From positions 1 to 64,000 of the forward strand of contig NZ_JAELTX010000002.1 of the NCBI RefSeq assembly GCF_016429065.1: a DNA stretch of 64,000 nt, written 5' to 3'. Below, one piece after another: positions 1 to 8,580 of this stretch; position 1 is the stretch's first letter, and every line of letters starts with the position of its first letter. The translations under genes and the position numbers were made by a program. The notes under the pieces were generated by a model. The model was given only the letters and a program-made list of their open reading frames with translations. It did no database searches and was not told where the DNA came from. Source of the DNA: Pedobacter sp. ASV17. GTDB lineage: Bacteria > Bacteroidota > Bacteroidia > Sphingobacteriales > Sphingobacteriaceae.

Positions 1-575
1 ATATTAGAATATTTACAGTACAGGAATGATTTAGCACTATCAAGTTCCCTCTGCTTTTTAAGGAGAGGGCTAGGGAGAGGTTTTTGTAATAATGAACCCT
101 CTCTCCGCTGTGCGGTTTCTCTCCCTTTGAGGGAGAGAGAATTACTTGGGAGTGGTTAGGAGATATTAGAATATTTACAGTACAGGAATGATTTAGCACT
201 ATCAAGTTCCCTCTGCTTTTTAAGGAGAGGGCTAGGGAGAGGTTTTTGTAATAATGAACCCTCTCTCCGCTGTGCGGTTTCTCTCCCTTTGAGGGAGAGA
301 GAATTGCTTGGGAGTGGTTAGGAGATGTTGAATACTTACAGTACAGGAATGATTTAGTGTCATCCAGTTCCCTTTCCTTTTTAAGGAGAGGGCTAGGGAG
401 AGGTTTTTGTAATAATGAACCCTTTCTCCGCTGTGCGGTTTCTCTCCCTTCGAGGGAGAGAGAATTGCTTGAGAGTGGTTAGGAGATATTGAATATTTAC
501 AGCACAGGAATGATTTAGTACTACCAGTTCTCTCTCCTTTTTAAGGAGAGAGTTAGAGAGAGGTTTCCCCTTTAA
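1..575. repeat. Tandem 162-bp hairpin-rich repeat, about 3.5 copies
   Basis: Copies begin near 1, 163, 325 and 486, giving periods of 162, 162 and 161 bases; the last copy is cut at about 575. Each unit holds three adjacent small hairpins: CTCC-TTTTTAA-GGAG type, CCGC-TGT-GCGG, and CTCCC-N4-GGGAG. Single dispersed copies occur at 3478-3666 and 5341-5525. No protein-coding signal was seen. Confidence 0.9.
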
Positions 576-601
576 AATCTCCTTTAAAAACCGTATTTTT
601 G
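571..601 (+). promoter_or_regulatory. Probable valS promoter
   Basis: TATTTTTG at 594-601 fits the Bacteroidota -7 element TAnnTTTG. The upstream TTTAAA at 571 is only a weak match to the -33 TTTG. The box sits just outside the last repeat copy and 24 bases before the valS start. Confidence 0.5.
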
Positions 602-625
602 CAGTAAATTTTTTTCACCATATAA

Positions 626-3322
626 ATGAGCATATCAACAAAATACAATCCGCAAGAAACAGAAGAAAAATGGTACAGCTATTGGTTGGATAAACGTTTT
701 TTCCACTCAGAGCCCGATGAGCGTGAGCCATACACCATCGTCATTCCTCCACCAAACGTTACAGGAGTTTTGCACATGGGTCACATGCTTAACAACACCA
801 TTCAGGATGTATTGATCCGTAAGGCTCGTATGCAGGGCAAAAACGCGTGCTGGGTTCCTGGTACCGACCATGCTTCTATTGCTACGGAAGCCAAGGTAGT
901 AGCGATGCTTAAAGAAAAAGGCATCAGTAAAAAAGACATCACTCGTGAGGAGTTTTTGAAATATGCTTGGGAGTGGAAAGAAAAATACGGTGGTATTATC
1001 CTTGAACAGTTAAAAAAACTGGGCGCAAGCTGTGATTGGGACAGAACTCGTTTTACCATGGAAGAAGATCTTTCCGACGCGGTAATCAACAGTTTTATCC
1101 ATTTGTATAAAAAAGGAAATATTTACCGTGGTATACGTATGGTGAACTGGGATCCAGCAGGTAAAACCGCTGTTTCTGACGAAGAAGTAATCCGTAAAGA
1201 AGTAAACCAGAAACTATATTATATTAGATATACAGTTGCGGGTTCCGAGTTGCCAGTTACAGGTAACACACCACTCACAACAGATAACTCTTTAACCATT
1301 GCAACTACTCGTCCAGAAACAATTATGGCCGATAGTGCTATTTGTATTAATCCTAACGACGAGCGTTACAAACACCTGCATGGTAAAAAAGTGTTTGTTC
1401 CATTAATTAACCGTGAAATACCAATCATTTTAGATGATTATGTAGAAATGGATTTTGGTACAGGATGTTTAAAGGTAACGCCTGCCCACGATTTAAATGA
1501 CTACGAACTTGGTTTGAAGCATCATTTGCCAGTAATCGACATCTTAAATGATGACGGTTCCCTAAATGATAAAGCCGAGATTTTAATTGGTGAAGATCGT
1601 TTCATTGCTCGTAAAAAGATTGCCAAAATGCTTGAAGAAGCAGGGCATTTGGAAAAGGTAGAAGACTATAAATCGCAAGTAGGTTTCTCAGAGCGTACTG
1701 ATGCGGTAATAGAGCCTAAACTTTCTCTACAATGGTTCAGCAAAATGGAAGAGTTGGCTAAACCTGCTTTGGAAGAGGTATTGAATGGTGAAGTGAAGTT
1801 GATTCCTGAAAAGTTTATCAATACTTATCGCCATTGGATGGAAAACGTAAAGGATTGGTGTATTTCCCGTCAATTGTGGTGGGGACAACGCATTCCTGCA
1901 TGGTACTTCCAACACGAAGAACCTGTAGTTGCTAAAACAAAGGCAGAGGCGATTGAGGAACTAATTAACCGTGTACCTGAGCGCAGAGAGTGGAGTGAAG
2001 AGAGCAAAGCTGGTTTTAGAAAACAAGCCGAAGAGTTTATTACACAAGATGAAGATGTAATGGATACTTGGTTTTCGTCATGGTTGTGGCCAATTTCAGT
2101 TTTCGACGGTTTTAAAAACCCTGACAATAAGGATTTCAATTACTATTACCCAACCAACGATTTGGTAACGGCTCCAGAGATTTTGTTTTTCTGGGTAGCT
2201 CGTATGATCATGGCCGGAAAAGAGTTTACAGGTAAAAAGCCATTTACGAATGTGTACCTAACAGGTATCGTTCGTGATAAGCTGGGCCGTAAAATGTCTA
2301 AATCATTAGGGAACTCTCCAGATCCAATTGGTTTAATTGAGCAATATGGTGCTGATGGGGTAAGGGTAGGAATGTTGATGTCGTCGCCAGCAGGTAACGA
2401 TTTAATGTTTGATGAAGCGTATTGTGAGCAGGGCAGAAACTTTGCCAACAAGATTTGGAATGCCTTCCGTTTGGTAAAAGGATGGGAAGTTGAGACTTCT
2501 TTGCCTAATCCTAACGAGCAGGCGATTGCTTGGTTCGAAAGTCGTTTTAGTGAAGCTTTGACCGAAATTGAACATAACTTTAAACAATACCGTTTGTCGG
2601 AAGCTTTAGTGGCTACTTACAAGCTGGTATGGGACGATTTCTGTGCTTGGTACCTTGAAATGGTGAAACCTGCTTATCAACAACCTGTTGATGCGGCTAC
2701 CAGAGCAGCTTCGGTGAAGTTCTTTGAACAGATTTTAAGGTTATTGCATCCGTTTATGCCATTCATTACCGAAGAACTTTACCATGATGAATTATTTGGT
2801 GAACGTAGTGAAATGGAATGCTGTATTGTTGCCGATTATCCAACGGTAGGAGAGGCGAATGAAGCGTTGTTGAAAGAGGCTGAATTGGTAAAAGGTTTGG
2901 TTTCTGAAATTAGAAATGTAAGAAATACCCGCCAGATTTCTCCTAAAGAGGCGTTGGAGCTTAATATTAAAGTTAATTCTGAGGTAAGCTATGATCAATG
3001 GTTGAACATTGTTTGCAAATTAGCTAATATCAGTAAAGCTGAAGTGGTAAGTGATAAAGTAGCGGGAGCCGCTGGTTTTATGGTAGGTAAAGACGAGTTT
3101 TTTATCCCTTTAAGCCAAAATATTGATGTGGAAGCAGAAAAAGAACGTTTAACTAAAGAACTGGAGTATTTACTGGGTTTCCTTAAATCGGTAGATGCGA
3201 AGTTGAGCAACGAACGTTTTGTACAGAATGCTAAACCAGAAATTATTCAAAATGAGCGCAACAAAAAAGCGGATGCTGAATCGAAAATAGCAACCATTCA
3301 AGAGAGCTTAGCGGCTTTGTAA
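626..3322 (+). CDS. valS: Valyl-tRNA synthetase
   Basis: Class I aminoacyl-tRNA synthetase that charges tRNA-Val in the cytoplasm. The HIGH-type signature appears as HMGH at residues 50-53, after the PPPNVTG stretch, and KMSKS lies at 556-560. A CP1 editing domain with TTRPET and an Asp-rich pocket fills about 200-350. The anticodon-binding domain follows KMSKS, and a C-terminal coiled-coil arm rich in Glu and Lys covers about 830-898. The length of 898 aa is normal for ValRS. The start at 626 is the first in-frame ATG after the repeat. It appears monocistronic, with its own promoter and terminator. Confidence 0.98.
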   Translation: MSISTKYNPQETEEKWYSYWLDKRFFHSEPDEREPYTIVIPPPNVTGVLHMGHMLNNTIQDVLIRKARMQGKNACWVPGTDHASIATEAKVVAMLKEKGISKKDITREEFLKYAWEWKEKYGGIILEQLKKLGASCDWDRTRFTMEEDLSDAVINSFIHLYKKGNIYRGIRMVNWDPAGKTAVSDEEVIRKEVNQKLYYIRYTVAGSELPVTGNTPLTTDNSLTIATTRPETIMADSAICINPNDERYKHLHGKKVFVPLINREIPIILDDYVEMDFGTGCLKVTPAHDLNDYELGLKHHLPVIDILNDDGSLNDKAEILIGEDRFIARKKIAKMLEEAGHLEKVEDYKSQVGFSERTDAVIEPKLSLQWFSKMEELAKPALEEVLNGEVKLIPEKFINTYRHWMENVKDWCISRQLWWGQRIPAWYFQHEEPVVAKTKAEAIEELINRVPERREWSEESKAGFRKQAEEFITQDEDVMDTWFSSWLWPISVFDGFKNPDNKDFNYYYPTNDLVTAPEILFFWVARMIMAGKEFTGKKPFTNVYLTGIVRDKLGRKMSKSLGNSPDPIGLIEQYGADGVRVGMLMSSPAGNDLMFDEAYCEQGRNFANKIWNAFRLVKGWEVETSLPNPNEQAIAWFESRFSEALTEIEHNFKQYRLSEALVATYKLVWDDFCAWYLEMVKPAYQQPVDAATRAASVKFFEQILRLLHPFMPFITEELYHDELFGERSEMECCIVADYPTVGEANEALLKEAELVKGLVSEIRNVRNTRQISPKEALELNIKVNSEVSYDQWLNIVCKLANISKAEVVSDKVAGAAGFMVGKDEFFIPLSQNIDVEAEKERLTKELEYLLGFLKSVDAKLSNERFVQNAKPEIIQNERNKKADAESKIATIQESLAAL

Positions 3323-3380
3323 TAGGGTTACGGGTTTCGAGTTACAGGTTACGAGTTTTGAGCACGTGATAAAATTAAAG

Positions 3381-3409
3381 CCTTTCAGTTGATACTGGAA
3401 GGTTTTTTT
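3381..3409 (+). terminator. Intrinsic terminator after valS
   Basis: A 9-bp stem, CCTTTCAGT with ACTGGAAGG and one mismatch, has a GAT-type loop and is followed by seven T residues. It lies 59 bases after the valS stop. Confidence 0.8.
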
Positions 3410-3477
3410 GTAATAACCCCTTTCTGCCCCTTGGGTGTCTATCGATTTTAGTTTATTGTGTTTTGGTTTCAATGAGC

Positions 3478-3666
3478 TCGTTACGCTTCGGTTCTCCCTA
3501 TGAGGGAGAGAAAAATATTAAGAAAGGCAGAAGATAGGTGTATAACAAATTGGCTTAGCACTTGTTGTTCTCTCTCCTTTTTAAGGAGAGAGCTAGAGAG
3601 AGGTTTGGTAAATAAATCCCTCTCTCCGCTGTGCGGTTTCTCTCCCTCACAGGGAGAGAGATTGCA
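3478..3666. repeat. Dispersed copy of the 162-bp hairpin repeat
   Basis: The hairpins CTCTCC-TTTTTAA-GGAGAG, CCGC-TGT-GCGG and TCTCCCT-AGGGAGA recur here as in the tandem array at 1-575. An apparent 60-residue reading frame across this block is repeat sequence and is not called as a gene. Confidence 0.85.
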
Positions 3667-3798
3667 TAGTAATGTTTCGTGATGGCAAGACAGACTTTTG
3701 TTTTACTATTATTCCAAAGTCTCAAACCTTTTACAAGCAAAGTATCTGTTTTTAAACAAAACTTACTTTCTTTATTATAACAATTAAAATTGCCAGAT

Positions 3799-4338
3799 AT
3801 GAAAAGATTATTCCTACTATTAATAGCTGCGGCTGCGGTATCATGCACCAGCAATCAATCAAAAGAGGCTGCTAAACCTTCAAATGTATTTGTGGAGCAA
3901 AAGGTGAATGAATTTATTGCACAGCATCCAGAATGGACTAGTGGCGAAACGGCCAATGAAGAAATTACCGAAAAATTTAAAAAGGAAGTGATTAGATGGA
4001 GCAATGAAGAACAGTTTTTGAACGAAATGCCTATGCAGTTTAAAGGCTTAAGAGATACCTTGCTTAACGGTCAGGGCTTTAAAATTGCCACTTTCACTGG
4101 TTATAATGATAATACCCGTCCATCAGGCTCAGTGCTCAACTATATTCAATTACAGATTGATGGTATTGTGCCCAATGATTTGTTGAAAGACTTAAATAAA
4201 GATAAAAACTACCACCTTACAGGAATGCTTTATAAACAAGGTAAACGTGCTGATGTTAAGGTGATTAAAGTGGCTGATTTTAAAGGCTATGATTTGGGTA
4301 AATACACTTTCTCTATCACCAAAGTAAAGCCTTTATAA
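3799..4338 (+). CDS. Putative lipoprotein of unknown function
   Basis: The product is 179 aa when read from ATG 3799. An upstream in-frame TTG at 3790 would only add MPD before the signal peptide. The N-terminus MKRLFLLLIAAAAVSC is a lipoprotein signal with the lipobox AVSC, giving an acylated Cys16. The rest is mixed alpha/beta with many charged residues and no family I recognise. Its stop overlaps the stop of the convergent DUF2867 gene. A role in the cell envelope is inferred from the signal only. Confidence 0.75.
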   Translation: MKRLFLLLIAAAAVSCTSNQSKEAAKPSNVFVEQKVNEFIAQHPEWTSGETANEEITEKFKKEVIRWSNEEQFLNEMPMQFKGLRDTLLNGQGFKIATFTGYNDNTRPSGSVLNYIQLQIDGIVPNDLLKDLNKDKNYHLTGMLYKQGKRADVKVIKVADFKGYDLGKYTFSITKVKPL

Positions 4339-4890
4339 GCTGTTTTTTGCCTGTTGTTTTTCCAGATTTTTAATGACGTTCTTTAGCATCGTTGGAACAA
4401 TCAAACGGTGGAAGGGTTTTACAGGAAGAAAATAGAGCCTTCCCCATCGGTTATGAAATTGGACGGTTGTAGTAATGGTCAAACGCTTTTGAAGTGAAGC
4501 GGCTCCCATATTGTCCAAAAGTAAAGAAACTCGGAAATTAAGGTGCTTGTCGTCTTCGCCAAGCACTACTTCCTTTTCATCACGATAAAATACCTCAAAT
4601 AAACCTAAACGCTCACCAACTTCGCAATTAAATTGAGCAAGTTGTGCTTGTCTATCGGTAATGGCTGCTGGAGTTTTTAATCCTAAACGTTTTACGATGT
4701 TATTCCTTAAAGAAAAGAGCTTCTCTATCCATTTAGGACCACTGTTAAAAAACGCTTTCCCAACGGTTCCTGTCGTTAAGTTTTGGTGAGTATCTGTTAA
4801 TTCACCTTCAAAACTATCTGCATAATGATAGCTATCTTTTGCGAGTACCGAGGAAGGAGGGAAAGCGCTTTTCTTTATCTTCATGATCAT
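4333..4890 (-). CDS. DUF2867 family protein
   Basis: A 185-aa cytoplasmic protein with the DUF2867 pattern: a YHYADSFEG-like N-terminus, a central region ending in LNFRVSLLLD, and a C-terminal FHNRWGRLYFLPVKPFHR stretch. The fold is thought to be SRPBCC-like in this family, with unknown ligand. The ATG at 4890 overlaps the stop of the upstream VOC gene in an ATGA junction, so the two are probably translationally coupled; a TTG 15 bases earlier is less likely. Confidence 0.8.
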   Translation of the reverse strand: MIMKIKKSAFPPSSVLAKDSYHYADSFEGELTDTHQNLTTGTVGKAFFNSGPKWIEKLFSLRNNIVKRLGLKTPAAITDRQAQLAQFNCEVGERLGLFEVFYRDEKEVVLGEDDKHLNFRVSLLLDNMGAASLQKRLTITTTVQFHNRWGRLYFLPVKPFHRLIVPTMLKNVIKNLEKQQAKNSL

Positions 4891-5279
4891 CCCATTGGGG
4901 TACAAATTTCAATAAGAAATCCCTCGATGTCTCTTACGTAAGCTACCGTTTGTCCCCAAGGTTTTTGCTTAGGTTCGGCTATTTTAGTAGCACCCTGTTG
5001 GATCGCTAAATCGAATATTCCTGCTACATCTTCGGTAATGAATCCCAATTCGATGGCAAATGGTTTGTTCTTGAGTTCGCTAGGGACAAAACCATCTTTC
5101 AAATTAGAAGCGGCCAAAGTATGGGAAGCGAATGAAATGGTGGTGTCGCCAGTAGCTAGTTCTCCGTAGTCATTGTCAGGAGAGATGAATTTTCTGGTAA
5201 AACCAAAAGCTTTTTCATAAAACTCGATTGATTTTGTAACGTCTTTAACGTAAAGAATAGTGTATCCAAATTTGACCAT
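4887..5279 (-). CDS. VOC family (glyoxalase/bleomycin-resistance fold) protein
   Basis: A 130-aa protein with one vicinal-oxygen-chelate unit pair. It starts with the usual GYTILYVKDVTKSIEFYEKA and ends with a YVRDIEGFLIEICTP motif, whose last Glu is a typical metal ligand. The family contains dioxygenases, glyoxalases and antibiotic-binding proteins, so the substrate cannot be told. It is first of a two-gene unit with the DUF2867 gene. Confidence 0.88.
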   Translation of the reverse strand: MVKFGYTILYVKDVTKSIEFYEKAFGFTRKFISPDNDYGELATGDTTISFASHTLAASNLKDGFVPSELKNKPFAIELGFITEDVAGIFDLAIQQGATKIAEPKQKPWGQTVAYVRDIEGFLIEICTPMG

Positions 5280-5340
5280 GATAATTGTATTTTGATGCTC
5301 AAAGGTATGGTTAAACGAGATAGGGACATAATGATTTTAA

Positions 5341-5525
5341 GCACTATTCAATTCCCTCTCATTTTTAAGGAGAGGGTTAGGGAGAGGTTGTTTAAGTGGG
5401 CCCCTCTCTCCGCTGTGCGGTTTCTCTCCCTAGTAGGGAGAGAGGAGTACTTGGTGAAGATAGTAGATACTTGAAGTATTAGCAGTACCAGTTCCGATAC
5501 TTTGGAAGGGTTAGGGAGAGGTTTA
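5341..5525. repeat. Dispersed copy of the 162-bp hairpin repeat
   Basis: Carries the same hairpins as 1-575, including CCGCTGTGCGG, and a trailing partial second copy (GGGTTAGGGAGAGG). It fills the spacer between the VOC and DUF1801 genes. Confidence 0.85.
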
Positions 5526-5537
5526 TTTCAATTGGTT

Positions 5538-5927
5538 TTATTTCAATCTTTCCAATTTGCCCTTACGTTTAATCAGGTTCTTGTAATCCCATTGGATATC
5601 TCTTGCTTTTTCTAACCAACGCTTTAAATCATCTACATTTATTTGTGCTACGTCGGTATAGCGGGCTTCGGCAGCTTTGAAAGTTCCTTCGTTTTGTAGT
5701 GTAAGTTCATCAAAAGATTGTCCACTCCAGAATAACAAACGGATGCAGTTTTTGAGCTTGCTGTAACCTACTATGGGATTGCCCTCTAAAAACCAAACGG
5801 GGTGGCGGTGCCATATCTTGTTTTCGGCTTCGGGGAGATGCAGATTAATGCTATTGGCCAGTAGATCGCAAATGGTTTTATCTGTTTCAGTTTGCTGGTT
5901 GTTATAGTCTTTTGTGTCTTGGTTCAT
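5538..5927 (-). CDS. DUF1801 domain protein (YdhG-like)
   Basis: A 129-aa protein of the DUF1801 / YdhG fold: ENKIWHRHPVWFLEGNPIVGY is the diagnostic stretch, followed by a beta segment IRLLFWSGQSF and an amphipathic C-terminal helix rich in Lys and Arg. The biochemical function of the family is not established. The start overlaps the stop of the upstream DinB-like gene by 4 bases. Confidence 0.85.
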   Translation of the reverse strand: MNQDTKDYNNQQTETDKTICDLLANSINLHLPEAENKIWHRHPVWFLEGNPIVGYSKLKNCIRLLFWSGQSFDELTLQNEGTFKAAEARYTDVAQINVDDLKRWLEKARDIQWDYKNLIKRKGKLERLK

Positions 5928-6508
5928 GACGGTTGTTCTGTGTTTGAATTATCTAGATATTCATCAGTAAAGTGTTTGTTTTGTTTCGGTTGTGCAAATT
6001 TATCTTTATTGTAAGCTTGCGATTTTCCTTTGGGAATAGATAGCGATTGCCAGCCATCTTTGGATAACATTTTACCCAGCATTACGATTTGACCAACGTG
6101 ATAGGGGTAATGTGCAAGTTGTCGGTTAATCGCTTCTAATACCGTATGTCCCTGATTACGGATGTAGATGGTTCGGTTTAAATCTGTAGCAGTTAGCGTA
6201 TTGATGGCATTGAATAAACAGTCCCAACCTTGTTCCCATTTGGTAAGAAGTTCTTGTTTGGAAGTGATTTGTGATTCGAATTCCTCATCTCTGTTACGCC
6301 AGTCTTTTTCGCCATCGGATGAAAGGAAATCTGTCCAACGTGAAAGCATATTGCCCGATAGATGGTTTACAATGATGGCAATGCTGTTACTGTCTTTGTT
6401 GAATTGCCAAAACAGGGCCTCGTCGCTTAATTGGGCAAATGTTTTGTCGCCAAGTTGCTTGTAATATTGAAATTGCTTTTTAGCACTGTCGAGGTAATCG
6501 TTGCTCAT
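5924..6508 (-). CDS. DinB-superfamily protein (DUF1572)
   Basis: A 194-aa four-helix-bundle protein of the DinB/YfiT superfamily. The predicted metal triad is His49 (NHLSGNM), His133 and His137 (LAHYPYHVGQ). DUF1572 members resemble thiol-dependent metalloenzymes, but the substrate is unknown. It is first of a two-gene unit with the DUF1801 gene, overlapping by 4 bases. The last 35 residues are polar and probably disordered. Confidence 0.87.
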   Translation of the reverse strand: MSNDYLDSAKKQFQYYKQLGDKTFAQLSDEALFWQFNKDSNSIAIIVNHLSGNMLSRWTDFLSSDGEKDWRNRDEEFESQITSKQELLTKWEQGWDCLFNAINTLTATDLNRTIYIRNQGHTVLEAINRQLAHYPYHVGQIVMLGKMLSKDGWQSLSIPKGKSQAYNKDKFAQPKQNKHFTDEYLDNSNTEQPS

Positions 6509-6560
6509 GAGGTTTGTTTTGTTATTTAAAGATAGGATGAATTTTGATTGGTTTCATAGC

Positions 6561-6710
6561 ACTTTGCGTGTCTTAACTAATCTTTGCTGTAAATCCTTTT
6601 GAAAAATATAACCGCGAAGGGATAGAAGAGTTCCGCGAAGAACGCAAAAGAGGTAAAGCGGTGCTTTTTATACTATACGAGGTATATTTTCTTTGCGTCA
6701 CTTTGCGATT
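6561..6710. repeat. Dispersed CTTTGCGT-type inverted repeat
   Basis: ACTTTGCGTG at 6561, AACGCAAAAG near 6640 and CTTTGCGTCACTTTGCG near 6691-6708 form scattered direct and inverted copies of one short word. This fills the 267-base spacer between two minus-strand genes. No gene is seen in it. Confidence 0.6.
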
Positions 6711-6775
6711 GCTTGAAAAAAATAGGATATCCCTAGATAAAATGGAGAACCTTATTTAAATCGATTATTGCATGG

Positions 6776-8380
6776 TCACTTGATATACATTTTTGTAAAT
6801 ATAGGTAATTCATCTAGGGCCACTGCAATTTCGTATGTTTGTCCACCCTTCCATTTTTTACCTTTCCAGTTCCATGTTCCTGTGGGAAGTAGAACCGTTC
6901 GGGTATCGTTTTCCGAAATAACTGGCGCCACCAGTATGCGGTCTCCAATCATAAATTGGTCGTTAACGGTTGCATATCCCTTATTGGGATAATTATATTC
7001 GAGTGGCCTAAGGGCTGGTTCCCCACTAACAGCAGCAGCACGTAATACTTTCATCAATTCAGGCATGTATTGTTTACGGATGTTTACCGCTTTTTTTACG
7101 GCTTTAAAATGCACCTCATCTAATATTTTCCATGGTGCGACGGAAAACTGCATCATGGGCATCATGGCATGTACTTGGGCAGAACGCACCACTAGCTTCT
7201 GGTTAATGGTTGAACCAGGTAAAAAGGAGGTTATCTGGCCCCCTCCAATCATATCGGGACAAGTAAATGTATAGCCCATTAATTGTTGTGCGATGGTATT
7301 GGGTATCAATAATTGTAAATCCTTCCAGCTATGACTTTTATCGCCCAATCTTTGTACAAGTGGTTTGCCAGCCATCTTCCACATCGCTCTATATTCGTTG
7401 AGAGGGAAGGCCAGACCTATTTCGCCCCATTTTTCTGAATGTTCATTAGGTGAGATTTTTTCAAATGAAATGAGATTTGGATTGTCATAAAAATAGGAGT
7501 CACCAGCATCTAATTTAAAGCCGTCAATTCCATACTTTGTTTGCAACAGATGTAGTTTTGCTAAAAGCCATTCTTTAGCTTCTGGGTTGGTCAGGTCCAA
7601 ACAGGCAGAGTAACCATTCCACCATTGAATCAGCAATGGCTTGTGTGCATTTTTCCAGTTTAGGGACGGATTGCCCTCGTTGGTCATTAATAAAAATTTT
7701 TTTCGGACCAATTCCCTATATGTTTCGCTATCGGCGCTGATAAAAGGGCAGATCCACAGCATTACTTTAAACCCCTTTGCATGTAATGCATTCACTGTTT
7801 GGGCAGGATCGGGAAAGTATTGCCTATTAAAATCAAACTGGCCATAATAGTTACTCCAATTATCATCAATCATTAATACTCCTGCGGGAAGGCCAGAGCT
7901 TAAGACCTTATCGGCATAGTGTAATACCGATTCTTGTGTTGGACGATATTGCAATTCTATCCAGAGATTATATTGGGGAGCTTTAACCAATAGGGAATCG
8001 GGCCAGCTCCCACTTGAAGGGAAAAATTTGGCAGATACATATTGATATGCTGAAGCTAACGAATTGCCCGCTTTGCCACTTTGTATAGCTGCTGTTGCCT
8101 GCTTGATTTGTAAAGTTCCATTACGGAAGGTGTAGGTAAAGGGGCCTTCGCTCCATATCCACCGTCCTTTGTTAGAAATTAGCATGGGCATACTTTGATT
8201 ACCAGAAGCATCACCATTAAGCTTGTAGGAAAAGCCAGACTGCCCGGTAAATGGCATTTTAAATCCAAAACTGCCTGCGCCACCCCACCAATATTCGTTA
8301 GGTAAGCTATTGATAACAGTATCTTTTTGCGCAAATACCAATGAGACGTTCAATAGCAGTAAGCACAAAAAACTGCTCAT
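6776..8380 (-). CDS. Secreted glycoside hydrolase family 31 (alpha-glycosidase)
   Basis: A 534-aa GH31 enzyme. A signal peptide ends near VFAQ at residue 18, so it should act in the periplasm or outside. An N-terminal beta-sandwich is followed by the catalytic barrel: LMIDDNWSNYYGQFDF near 170-185, the nucleophile Asp291 in GFKLDAGDS, and the acid/base Asp347 in RLGDKSHSW. The KLDAG form of the nucleophile motif is closer to MYORG-like GH31 proteins than to classic maltases (inference). The ATG at 8380 gives a standard signal peptide; an in-frame ATG at 8461 would add 27 atypical residues. It lies 200 bases downstream of a GH20 gene on the same strand. Confidence 0.88.
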   Translation of the reverse strand: MSSFLCLLLLNVSLVFAQKDTVINSLPNEYWWGGAGSFGFKMPFTGQSGFSYKLNGDASGNQSMPMLISNKGRWIWSEGPFTYTFRNGTLQIKQATAAIQSGKAGNSLASAYQYVSAKFFPSSGSWPDSLLVKAPQYNLWIELQYRPTQESVLHYADKVLSSGLPAGVLMIDDNWSNYYGQFDFNRQYFPDPAQTVNALHAKGFKVMLWICPFISADSETYRELVRKKFLLMTNEGNPSLNWKNAHKPLLIQWWNGYSACLDLTNPEAKEWLLAKLHLLQTKYGIDGFKLDAGDSYFYDNPNLISFEKISPNEHSEKWGEIGLAFPLNEYRAMWKMAGKPLVQRLGDKSHSWKDLQLLIPNTIAQQLMGYTFTCPDMIGGGQITSFLPGSTINQKLVVRSAQVHAMMPMMQFSVAPWKILDEVHFKAVKKAVNIRKQYMPELMKVLRAAAVSGEPALRPLEYNYPNKGYATVNDQFMIGDRILVAPVISENDTRTVLLPTGTWNWKGKKWKGGQTYEIAVALDELPIFTKMYIK

Positions 8381-8580
8381 TGTTATTTTTTTATGTTTTA
8401 TTAGGCGCTTGTTAAGCAACAAAATATGTTGACAGAACAGATTGGTGAAAATGGAAACCATAATTTTATTGTAACTAAAGTGAGTTTTCTGTTTTGTTGC
8501 TATCTAGTGTGTAACATGTTATATTTTACAGAAATTGCCGTTATTTTTTCAATCGTTCGGCTTTTACCAATGATATGTTC

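Noticed and set aside
1..575. Possible CRISPR array because of regular repeats
   Set aside because: The units are 162 bases long, run head to tail without unique spacers, and there are no cas genes.
3500..3682. 60-codon frame in the valS-lipoprotein spacer
   Set aside because: It lies wholly inside a dispersed copy of the 162-bp hairpin repeat; a similar frame at 5292-5474 arises from another copy.
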